Below are positions 22,882 through 30,571 of a stretch of 32,518 nt of DNA, one piece after another. Both the position numbers and the translations under genes were made by a program. The notes under the pieces were generated by a model that had not been told where the DNA came from, searched no databases, and worked only from the letters and a program-made list of their open reading frames with translations. The first letter of the stretch is position 1. The number at the start of each line of letters is the position of its first letter. The stretch comes from JBAZAX01 sp041671765 (GTDB lineage: Bacteria > Babelota > Babeliae > Babelales > RVW-14), in the NCBI GenBank assembly GCA_041671765.1, contig JBAZAX010000018.1, forward strand, positions 1-32,518, read 5' to 3'.

Positions 22882-25242
22882 TTAACGCATAGATTTTTGA
22901 GTTTTTTTGCGTTGTAGTTTTAATTGGGTTTGTTTTTCGAATCTTTTCCATTCGCTTGACGTAATGTCAGGAGATTTTTTGACCAAACTTGTAATTTCTT
23001 TGAGGTTTAGACTAGTTATGAAATTTTTTAGGGATTTTGTGTTTTGTCGTTTGAATAGATCTCTAATTACTGGTAACTGTGCATGGTATTTAGTGGTGGT
23101 TAAATTAGCTAAATATGTAAGATGTAATAGCCTAAGATTTTTTTTGCGAGGACCTTTTCTGCATTTTTTAAAATGCCAAATGGATTGCGATTTATTTGCG
23201 AGTTTAACAGTTGCTTGAGGATTAATATCCATTGGTGAATAGATAAGTATCCAAGTTTTTCCTTTAAAATCAAATGATAGATTTATATGCGTTAAATCAC
23301 CATCCATTTTGGTCTCAATAATAACATTTTGTAAAATCAATTCTCGCTTTTCTTGTTGTTTGACCGATAAAAATCTTTTTAAGTTATCATTTTCATCTAA
23401 AATTTCAGAAAAATCGTTGAATCCCTCAAGCTCTTTAATAAAAAATGTTTTTGAGGATTTTCTTCCTCGTAAAACTAAAAAACTATCTCGTAAAAAATTA
23501 AGAATACCATTTTGGGTTGGGTTTCCGACGTTAGGCAAATTTATTTTGGCAAATAGATTAATGCTATCTTCGTGTTGCATTGAAATAATTTGTGGATAAA
23601 TATAAAAATTTTTTATCACATCCAATGCATTGCTATGGATAGAGTCAAGGCATGGAATTGATGGAAAAAATTTATAAAGATTGAATAGCCATTCAGGTAA
23701 TTTGTTTGCAGATATATCTATGTAAATTGGAGTGATATTAAGATTATCCGAAACAATTTCTGAATATAATAATAAAGCCAATTTTTCATTGATCTCGATT
23801 GTGCTGTGCAAGTCAAAATCCAGATGCTCCAATGTCGTGAGATCTTTTGAAATTTCTGTTTTTGTATCAACTTTTACAATTTTTGTTTTTGGCTTTGCTG
23901 ATGTTTTTATAATACTAGCATCGGTTATTTTTTGTATAAACTGATCTGTTTCAAAAGTTTGGAACCAGCCCACTTTAGGGATCCAAATTTGAGGGAAATT
24001 GTTGGGTCCGCAAAAGTCTAAATACCATTGCTTAGGAAGTGATAAATTTTTTAAAACTTCATCTAAACCACTGTTCCGTTCTAATTTTTTAATTTCTGAT
24101 TTTATTTTTCTTATATCTTCATCCCCAGCACCAATTTTTCTGGCTCTAAGTTCATTTAATTTTTCTATAAAAAATTGGTCTCCATTTTGAAAATTCTCTA
24201 ATGCCTCAAAATACTTTTTTAAACGACGAGTGGTTACTTTTTTTGACATAAAGTTTAGGGCTGTTGGCGCATCAGTAATTGAATCAACTATTAAAAGATA
24301 TTCAATTCTAATGGGTATATCGCTTTTTAACTGCATCAAATCCAGATTTTTACCACCAGCAGAACAAGTGACAATTCTTACGGATTTGGTATTAAGTTTT
24401 TCATTGAAAAAAAATAGTGTATTCGTCATATCATTAACATCAATTCCTGCAACTTTTTTTCTTTTACCATGCCCAGAGATGTAAATATTGCATGATTTTT
24501 GAGTGCTCAATTCACTTTCAGCTTCAGTTTTTATGATTTTTGCTCCTGGATCAAAAATCAAAGATAGTTGAAGCGGGTCAAATTTTTGCTGGAGGATTAT
24601 TTTTTGTGTTGGATTTGGGGGTGCTATTTCAGTATTTAAATTCTTAGCGTAAGGAATATATTTTAAATTTTTATTAGAAAGTAACCTTTTTACTTCGACT
24701 GGCGTGTTTTTGGCCCAAGATATTATTGGAAAACAATCTACACCAGAACCATTGTATTCATCACCGATAGAAAGATCGATTTTGGTCCAATTTTTTTTAT
24801 TTAAAATTGTATTGTCATCATAATTGTGAGGAACAAATACAAAAAACTGAGTGTTTTTAACTTGGTATATATCCCAATTATTTAAAGTTAGGTGTATTTT
24901 TGCAAGAATTGGATCTGGATTTTTTGTATATTTTCTTAGTATCAAATTTTTTAAAATATAATCTGAGACTATAGCAACATCCAAAGCGTTTTGAGATAAT
25001 GCGCATGCAAAATCGTATGTTACAGCTACGCCGTCTATTTTTCCATAGCTTTCTTTTTTACCATCAATAAAAAATGCAATTCTTAACGGTCTTACAAAAG
25101 ACTGTGTTTTGACAATAGAATCTCTACTTTCAAAAATTCTTGAACCAGCGGTTTGTGTTATTATCTCCTCTCGTTGCATTGCAAAACTATTTGTGATTAT
25201 GGTAAAAATAAATAGTGTTAGTAATTTCATTAACTTACGCAT
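22882..25242 (-). CDS. Large exported protein with caspase-clan (CD) peptidase-like domain
   Basis: This 786-residue protein has a signal peptide (MRKLMKLLTLFIFTIITNSFA). Around residues 245-300 it shows the clan CD cysteine peptidase arrangement: CNIYISGHG (H258-G259 after a beta strand), then 35 residues later SVRIVTCSAGG (C293 after a hydrophobic strand). This is the His-Gly/Cys dyad layout of caspases, gingipains and CHAT proteins. The N-terminal 50-240 is beta-rich. The large C-terminal half (about 330-786), with charged helical parts and a very basic end, is not recognised. It could be a secreted protease or a toxin-like self-processing protein. No neighbouring immunity or secretion gene is apparent. 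It converges with add. Confidence 0.6.
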   Translation of the reverse strand: MRKLMKLLTLFIFTIITNSFAMQREEIITQTAGSRIFESRDSIVKTQSFVRPLRIAFFIDGKKESYGKIDGVAVTYDFACALSQNALDVAIVSDYILKNLILRKYTKNPDPILAKIHLTLNNWDIYQVKNTQFFVFVPHNYDDNTILNKKNWTKIDLSIGDEYNGSGVDCFPIISWAKNTPVEVKRLLSNKNLKYIPYAKNLNTEIAPPNPTQKIILQQKFDPLQLSLIFDPGAKIIKTEAESELSTQKSCNIYISGHGKRKKVAGIDVNDMTNTLFFFNEKLNTKSVRIVTCSAGGKNLDLMQLKSDIPIRIEYLLIVDSITDAPTALNFMSKKVTTRRLKKYFEALENFQNGDQFFIEKLNELRARKIGAGDEDIRKIKSEIKKLERNSGLDEVLKNLSLPKQWYLDFCGPNNFPQIWIPKVGWFQTFETDQFIQKITDASIIKTSAKPKTKIVKVDTKTEISKDLTTLEHLDFDLHSTIEINEKLALLLYSEIVSDNLNITPIYIDISANKLPEWLFNLYKFFPSIPCLDSIHSNALDVIKNFYIYPQIISMQHEDSINLFAKINLPNVGNPTQNGILNFLRDSFLVLRGRKSSKTFFIKELEGFNDFSEILDENDNLKRFLSVKQQEKRELILQNVIIETKMDGDLTHINLSFDFKGKTWILIYSPMDINPQATVKLANKSQSIWHFKKCRKGPRKKNLRLLHLTYLANLTTTKYHAQLPVIRDLFKRQNTKSLKNFITSLNLKEITSLVKKSPDITSSEWKRFEKQTQLKLQRKKTQKSMR

Positions 25243-25377
25243 TCTTTGCTCCTTTTTAACAAAATAATTAAAAGTAAGTTATTGGGATTCTAGCATTAGG
25301 TAGTTAAATAAATAAAGATAAAATTATAAATAATCTTGAAGGAGTAAATTTCGATTTAAGGATGGCCCCAGACAAAT

Positions 25378-25457
25378 GGTGTAGACTGGCCGTGTCAACC
25401 GTAGCCACGTCTTGTCCTCCGTAGCTACATGAGCGAAGGAGGAAGGGTGTAGATTGG
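25378..25457. repeat. Direct repeats and GTAGCT hairpin beside tRNA-Leu
   Basis: GGTGTAGACTGG (25378-25389) and GGTGTAGATTGG (25446-25457) match at 11 of 12 positions; the second covers the encoded CCA of tRNA-Leu. Between them CCGTAGCCACGT (25399-25410) and CCGTAGCTACAT (25419-25430) are a second direct pair. The segment 25415-25443 is a GTAGCT...AGCGAA element with perfect TCCTCC/GGAGGA outer arms. Confidence 0.6.
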
Positions 25458-25545
25458 TGCCGAGGACCGGACTCGAACCGGTATGGGTGGATTACACCCG
25501 AGGGATTTTAAGTCCCTTGCGTCTACCAATTTCGCCACCCCGGCA
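25455..25545 (-). tRNA. tRNA-Leu (anticodon UAA)
   Basis: A full class II cloverleaf: acceptor TGCCGGG pairs with CTCGGCA, D-arm GGTGGCGAAATTGGTAGACG, and anticodon arm AGGGA-CTTAAAA-TCCCT giving anticodon TAA. A long variable arm and T-arm CCGGTTCGAGTCCGG follow. CCA is encoded. A36-A37-A38 make it a MiaA/MiaB-type substrate. It lies downstream of tRNA-Cys on the same strand. Confidence 0.95.
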
Positions 25546-25629
25546 CACATGATAAGCAGAGTAATATGAACAATCTTACATGTCAACATTTGATGCGATT
25601 GATGTTGATAAATTTGGGGTTTGTAAGAT

Positions 25630-25703
25630 TGGAGGCGGCACCCGGAATTGAACCGGGGGTCGCGGTTTTGCAGACCGCTGCCTTACCACTTGGCTATGCC
25701 GCC
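25630..25703 (-). tRNA. tRNA-Cys (anticodon GCA)
   Basis: Acceptor GGCGGCA pairs with TGCCGCC, discriminator U73 as expected for cysteine, CCA encoded. Anticodon arm GCGGT-CTGCAAA-ACCGC gives anticodon GCA with A36-A37-A38. T-arm CCCGGTTCAATTCCGGG. It starts 7 nt after the miaB stop on the same strand. Confidence 0.95.
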
Positions 25704-25710
25704 TTATAAT

Positions 25711-27174
25711 TCAAAGAACGATAACTGTCCCGGACATGTTAACAACCGTAGTGCTTTCAATTTTGACACCTACAAAGCTGCCAACCAGATTTGCATTGTT
25801 GCTTGTTATAAGCACCCGTGCATTTCCCTCTGTTCTTGCTAAAAGTTTACCAGGCTCTAGCTCTTTTTCAACAAGAACTTTCAAAGTTTTACCAATATTT
25901 TTTCTATTTTGATCTAATGATATTTCCCTTTGGCGCATTTGCAGCTCGCTTAGGCGTCTTGCCTTTTCTTCCTGAGGGCAATCATCAGGCATGTTATAAG
26001 CTTTGGTAAATTTGCGTTTAGAGTAAATAAATGAGTAAATTTGATCAAATTGAACCTTTTCCATTACCTCTCGAGTTGCTAAATAATCTTTCTCCGTTTC
26101 TCCCGGAAAACCGACAATTATATCTGTGGTTATGCCTGCATCCGGCATTAATTCTTTTATCCAGCCTATTTTTTCCAAAAATTCTGCTGATGTGTAATTT
26201 CTGTTCATGGCTTTTAGAATTGTGTCTGATCCGGACTGTAATGGAAAGTGTAAAAAAGCCGTTAATTTGGGCCTATTGTTTGCCATAACCTGAAATAAAT
26301 CTTTTGTCATATCCTGAGGATGTGGGCTTATAAATCGCACCCAAAAATCACCTTCGAGTGAAGCAACTTTTTGTAAAAGCTCGGGGAAGCGGGCTCCTGT
26401 TTGCGGGTCAATGTACGAATTAACGTTTTGGCCGATTAAAGTGATATCCTTGGCTCCACGGTCAATATCCTTTTTAACAGCGTTTAAAATATCACTCATG
26501 GGATAACTTATTTCACGCCCGCGGGTGAATGGTACAATGCAGTATGAGCAGTATTTGTTGCAACCGGTCATGATATTAATCATGGCTCTTACATCAGATA
26601 TTTGTTCCGATTCTGTTGTGTCGTCTTCTTTAATTTGCTCTTCTTCTCTCGTGTTGCTTTCTTTGATCTGTTCGGTCAAGTTAAGCCTGCTGATGCTTAT
26701 CTGATCGCTTCCGGTGGCTTGTTTGTCAAAAAACTTTTTGAGCCTACGGTCTTGTTTTAGATATTTTATTTTTGAATCTGGATTTTGCAGAAATAGACTT
26801 TTTGCCGTTTGAATATTTAAGATTAATTCTGCCAAATATCCTTGCAGCGCGCTTATCTCTTCGCGTGCTCCGTGAACAAAGCTGATACATTCAAAGTATT
26901 CATAAAATTCTTTTTTTTTGTAACTGGCCACACAACCAATAACGCCAATTTTCAAATGAGGTTTATCTTTTTTCAATTCTGCCAGTCTGCCGATGTATGA
27001 ATAAAGCTTTTGTTCGGCCTTTTCGCGAATTGCGCATGTATTAATAATTATTAAATCGGCGTCTTTTTCAGCCATGACTTGCTTGCATCCAAGTTCTACT
27101 AAAAACTTGGCAAGTCCTTGCGAATCGGCAAAATTAGCCTGGCATCCATAAATTTTGTTAAAAAACGTAACCAT
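25711..27174 (-). CDS. miaB: tRNA-2-methylthio-N6-dimethylallyladenosine synthase
   Basis: MiaB adds the methylthio group to i6A37 of tRNAs that read UNN codons. The 487 residues have the N-terminal auxiliary cluster cysteines C11, C47 and C81 (NTCAIREKA is the MiaB hallmark), the radical SAM motif CNKYCSYC (C205, C209, C212), VPFTRGRE, LIGQNVNSY and VGFPGET, and a C-terminal TRAM domain. Between the two cluster domains is an acidic low-complexity linker (about 153-194) longer than in E. coli MiaB. It is followed 7 nt later by tRNA-Cys and then tRNA-Leu(UAA). Both are MiaB-type substrates, so a shared transcript is likely. Confidence 0.95.
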   Translation of the reverse strand: MVTFFNKIYGCQANFADSQGLAKFLVELGCKQVMAEKDADLIIINTCAIREKAEQKLYSYIGRLAELKKDKPHLKIGVIGCVASYKKKEFYEYFECISFVHGAREEISALQGYLAELILNIQTAKSLFLQNPDSKIKYLKQDRRLKKFFDKQATGSDQISISRLNLTEQIKESNTREEEQIKEDDTTESEQISDVRAMINIMTGCNKYCSYCIVPFTRGREISYPMSDILNAVKKDIDRGAKDITLIGQNVNSYIDPQTGARFPELLQKVASLEGDFWVRFISPHPQDMTKDLFQVMANNRPKLTAFLHFPLQSGSDTILKAMNRNYTSAEFLEKIGWIKELMPDAGITTDIIVGFPGETEKDYLATREVMEKVQFDQIYSFIYSKRKFTKAYNMPDDCPQEEKARRLSELQMRQREISLDQNRKNIGKTLKVLVEKELEPGKLLARTEGNARVLITSNNANLVGSFVGVKIESTTVVNMSGTVIVL

Positions 27175-27259
27175 ATATTTGTTCTATTTATTTAGAATTT
27201 TGTTCGCCGTCGCCAGGAAGCCACAAGACTAATCAGGCCTGGGGCTGAATGGCACGGTG

Positions 27260-27293
27260 ACCCGGCGTAGCTTTTCAAAAGCGAAGCCTGGGT
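27260..27293 (+). repeat. GTAGCT...AGCGAA hairpin element
   Basis: ACCCGGC-GTA-GCTTTT-C-AAAAGC-GAA-GCCTGGGT: a nested inverted repeat sharing the GTAGCT/AGCGAA core with 25415-25443 and 9818-9850. The outer arms differ in sequence between copies but stay mostly paired here. Confidence 0.6.
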
Positions 27294-27435
27294 TAAAATG
27301 CGGGTTAAATACTGCAAAACTTTACTTTTTAAGTATACCTAAAATTGAAGAATGCTCAAATTCATATCATCCTGGACCAATTTTCTTGGCTTGAGCCCAA
27401 AAACGTGTAAAATAAGAGCTAAGTTTCCGTATTTT

Positions 27436-27462
27436 TGTCATCCTGAACTTGATTCAGGATCC
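27436..27462 (+). repeat. Palindromic repeat in the ychF leader
   Basis: Same unit as 8353-8379 in ftsI, with two base changes. The palindrome ATCCTGAA-CTTGA-TTCAGGAT is at 27440-27460. It ends 49 nt before the ychF ATG. Confidence 0.8.
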
Positions 27463-27511
27463 ATGGATTAATACATTCCATTTTATCCGTTTTTCTTTAC
27501 GAAAGGTTGTT

Positions 27512-28630
27512 ATGGCAATTCAAGCTGGTTTAGTAGGTCTTCCAAATGTTGGTAAGTCGACACTTTTTAACGCATTGACAGATGCAGGTATTCCGGCTGA
27601 AAATTATCCATTTTGTACCGTTGACCCAAATATGGCCATAACAAATGTTCCAGACCCTCGTTTAGAACGATTGGCCCAAATACTTAACTCCCAGAAACTT
27701 ATTCCGACCACAGTCAAATTTGTGGATATAGCTGGTCTTGTAAAAGGTGCTTCAAAGGGTGAAGGTCTTGGTAATCAGTTTTTATCACATATCATGGAAG
27801 TTGATCTGATTTTGCATGTTTTACGTTGTTTTGAAGATCAGAATGTAACTCATGTCAGCAATACAATTAACCCAGTTGATGATTTCGAAGTTATTATTGC
27901 AGAATTAATGTTGAAAGATTTGGATTCTGCAGAAAAACGTGAACAAAAAATATTATCACAACTTAAAAAGAATATGCCTCCTCAAGAAAGAAAATTACTG
28001 GAACTTGAACGAGATATTGTTATTCAAATTAAAGATGCATTAAATGCCGGAAATTATAGCAGAGTTCGCGAAATTTATCTGCAAGGCAAGGATGCAGGAA
28101 TCAACATGATTCCATTTTTATCAGCCAAAAATTTCATCATAATTGCGAACTTATCTGAAGATGATTATGTTGGCAAAAATTATCAAGCCAATACTTTTTA
28201 CCAAAGCTTGGTTGAAAAATTTGGTGTTGAAAGAGTTATTCCAATTTGTGCAAAAATTGAAGCAGAGTTGGCTCAGTTAGGTGATGCTGATGCGGCAGAA
28301 ATGATCGAATCACTAGGTATCACAGAAAAAGGCCTTGATAATATTATTTCAAAAGCCTATTCGAATCTTGGTTTAATCTCTTATTTTACAGTTGGTCCAA
28401 AAGAAGCTCATGCTTGGAGTATTCGCAAGGGCACACTTGCACCCAAAGCGGCAGGTGAAATTCATTCTGATCTTGAACGTGGGTTTATCTGCGTTGAGGT
28501 TTACAACTGCGAAGATCTTTTCGAAGTTGGTAGTGAGGCTAAGCTCAAGCCAGTTGGCAAACTTCGTGTTGAAGGTAAAGACTATGTGGTGCAGGATGGC
28601 GATTGTATCAACGTTAGATTTAACGTCTAA
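27512..28630 (+). CDS. ychF: Redox-regulated ATPase YchF (Obg-like ATPase 1)
   Basis: This is a 372-residue cytosolic P-loop protein of the OLA1/YchF family that prefers ATP and associates with ribosomes. It shows G1 GLPNVGKST, G3 DIAGLVKGASKGEGLGNQFL and the C-terminal TGS domain ending EGKDYVVQDGDCINVRFNV. Length and order match E. coli YchF closely. ATG 27512 (MAIQAGLVGLPNVGKS) is chosen; the frame stays open upstream to a TTG at 27449, but that stretch includes the palindromic repeat and no ribosome site. GAAAGG at 27501-27506 is the likely SD. It converges with the LicD-GNAT gene with only 15 nt between stops. Confidence 0.95.
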   Translation: MAIQAGLVGLPNVGKSTLFNALTDAGIPAENYPFCTVDPNMAITNVPDPRLERLAQILNSQKLIPTTVKFVDIAGLVKGASKGEGLGNQFLSHIMEVDLILHVLRCFEDQNVTHVSNTINPVDDFEVIIAELMLKDLDSAEKREQKILSQLKKNMPPQERKLLELERDIVIQIKDALNAGNYSRVREIYLQGKDAGINMIPFLSAKNFIIIANLSEDDYVGKNYQANTFYQSLVEKFGVERVIPICAKIEAELAQLGDADAAEMIESLGITEKGLDNIISKAYSNLGLISYFTVGPKEAHAWSIRKGTLAPKAAGEIHSDLERGFICVEVYNCEDLFEVGSEAKLKPVGKLRVEGKDYVVQDGDCINVRFNV

Positions 28631-28645
28631 ATTTACTGAGCTATG

Positions 28646-30088
28646 TTAATGATTGTTTCCTGAAGTTAAAGTATCTGATGATTTGGTGTCCAGACAGTAA
28701 AGTATTTTTTCGTTTTTGTCACAGGTTAAAAGTAATCCCTTTTGTTTGAAATTCAGGTGCTCATAGAATTTCTGTGTATCCATATTTTGTTCTGATGCAG
28801 CAGTTAAAAGATAGATATTTTTCGCTTGCGAACATTGGTCAAGTGCAGAAAAAATTAATTTTTTACCCCAACCTAGGTTTTGAAAAGAGGGACGTACTGC
28901 TAGCGAAAGTATGTACAAATCATCATTTTGATTATTGAGGCTCAATATTTCTTCTGAGAGAGATGTAACAGAAGTTATGTAATTTCTTGATATCATTGAT
29001 TGTATTATTTGACTAATTGAGGCTTGAGTGAATATATTATAACCAATTATTTCACCAATATCATTTTTGACTATGCTGATATAAGATTCTTTAACTGAGT
29101 CAATTTGGGTAACAAACGCATCGATCATTTTATTAAATTTTTCTAATAAAATATCTTTTGTCGTTAATCCCTTACTTTTTAATGCATTATATTCTTCTGG
29201 GTGCTCTTTTTGGAACTGAGTCTCTGATTCCTTTTCAAATGCCTCAATATAGATAGGACAAAGGTTTTTTAGAAAAGGGATTGTTTCAATTAAATTATTT
29301 GGGGTTATTTGAATTGTTTCTAAAGAAAATTGTTGGGGTTCCAATATTTTTGCAACCCTATCTTCAAGCGGTCCTGTTGGCACGGCTGGACCCTTATCCT
29401 TTTTGGTTAGTTTTATTGTCCCATCTTTTACGTTGAGTTTCCCATGGATATGTCCGAAATTTCCTTCGGACATACATTTTGCACCATAACAACAAATAAG
29501 ATATTTAAGTGGTTCTTTAGGGCCTTTTATGAAAAAGTTTCCAAATTTATAGTCCTTCATTGGGAACAGTTCGTTTGAATATATAAGGATCCCGTTTTCT
29601 TCACCTGGGCGATTTGCCCATCTCCACCCATATGAAATTTTATTGCCATTTTGTTCATATAGGCAGACATCGAGGCAAACATCTGCATCTTTAAAATTGT
29701 GAGTACTATTTTGCGGAAAAATTCTATATACTTTTCCGGAGTTAGTTTGGACTACATCATATTTTAGTTGTTCGAAAATTGGTTTTAAAGCAATAAATTC
29801 AATTTCTTGATTTTTGTCTATGCAAATATCTAAATCGTCATCCCATGGGATAATTCCATGATGTCGGACTGCCCCTAAAAGAGTTCCTGCGATGGCCCAG
29901 TATTTAATGTTGTGTGATATTAAAACCTCATGCGTATCTTTCATTAATTGGTAAAGTTTGAGAATAGTTTTCGCATTGGTAAAAGTAGGCGTTTTTTTAG
30001 AAGTAGGAGCTTCTTGTTTTGCAAAAATTAGTGAACAAAAAATTAAGTTTAAAATTAAAACAAAATATAATTGATTAAGCTTTTTCAT
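28646..30088 (-). CDS. Exported LicD-GNAT fusion protein
   Basis: This 480-residue protein has a signal peptide (MKKLNQLYFVLILNLIFCSLIFA). It continues with a LicD-family nucleotidyltransferase-fold domain, with YWAIAGTLLGAVRHHGIIPW followed by DDDLDICI (63-90). LicD proteins transfer phosphocholine or similar groups to surface glycans. Residues about 260-455 form a GNAT acyltransferase domain: LAVRPSFQNLGWGKKLI (396-412) carries the acetyl-CoA loop QxxGxG, and AASEQNMDTQKFYEHLNF is the GNAT C-terminal motif. A signal peptide on two domains that normally use cytosolic nucleotide and CoA donors is odd, and suggests export to a host compartment. Double G-rich sites precede ATG 30088. The neighbouring FkbM genes start 483 nt away on the other strand. 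Confidence 0.8.
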   Translation of the reverse strand: MKKLNQLYFVLILNLIFCSLIFAKQEAPTSKKTPTFTNAKTILKLYQLMKDTHEVLISHNIKYWAIAGTLLGAVRHHGIIPWDDDLDICIDKNQEIEFIALKPIFEQLKYDVVQTNSGKVYRIFPQNSTHNFKDADVCLDVCLYEQNGNKISYGWRWANRPGEENGILIYSNELFPMKDYKFGNFFIKGPKEPLKYLICCYGAKCMSEGNFGHIHGKLNVKDGTIKLTKKDKGPAVPTGPLEDRVAKILEPQQFSLETIQITPNNLIETIPFLKNLCPIYIEAFEKESETQFQKEHPEEYNALKSKGLTTKDILLEKFNKMIDAFVTQIDSVKESYISIVKNDIGEIIGYNIFTQASISQIIQSMISRNYITSVTSLSEEILSLNNQNDDLYILSLAVRPSFQNLGWGKKLIFSALDQCSQAKNIYLLTAASEQNMDTQKFYEHLNFKQKGLLLTCDKNEKILYCLDTKSSDTLTSGNNH

Positions 30089-30571
30089 GATTTCCCCGCA
30101 ATCCCCTTAACATCCTAAATCTTTATTTATGATAATATTTTATATTAGCGATTATTAACAATGGAATATTTTTTTAATATTGGACAAATAAGTCCTTTAA
30201 TGGCGTATTATTACTATCTTTCCGATATAATAGTTAGTAAAAAAAATCGATTATAAATTTCGAAGGGTCATAAGTGTTTACATCAGAGCATGTCTTATTT
30301 GTGGATAATAATAAAAATTTTTTAAAGTTATTTGCAATGCATTTTTTGATTATGTGACAATTTATATGAAAATTAGTTGGAATGTGTAGATGTTTTTAAT
30401 ATTAAAAGAATTAGTGCTAAATAAAGACTTTTTTGTGTTTGATATGTATTATCATTAGCTTTATTTTTTTAGCGTATAAAATTATTTACTTAATATTTTT
30501 GTGCTGATAGATTTGTACTAATTTAATTAAGGCGAAGTAGTTTTTATAGGAATAGAAGGAGAGGAGAATCT
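30089..30571. other. AT-rich divergent intergenic region
   Basis: These 483 nt separate the LicD-GNAT gene from the FkbM genes. A TATAAT lies at 30226-30231 on the plus strand without a clear -35. A 27-codon frame from GTG 30274 to 30357 follows GAAGGG but is too short to call. No RNA gene or repeat is recognised. The AGGAGAGGAG at 30557-30566 is the ribosome site of the next gene. Confidence 0.5.

Larger units (their letters stand above)
27175..27511. other. Repeat-bearing intergenic region between miaB and ychF
   Basis: These 337 nt lie between divergent genes. The part 27206-27310 is clearly more GC-rich than its surroundings and carries a GTAGCT element (27260-27293). The part near ychF carries the palindromic repeat 27436-27462. 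No ORF or RNA gene is recognised. Confidence 0.55.

Noticed and set aside
30274..30357. 27-codon GTG frame after GAAGGG, with a peptide faintly like a response-regulator start
   Set aside because: Too short, in very AT-rich sequence, with no supporting context.
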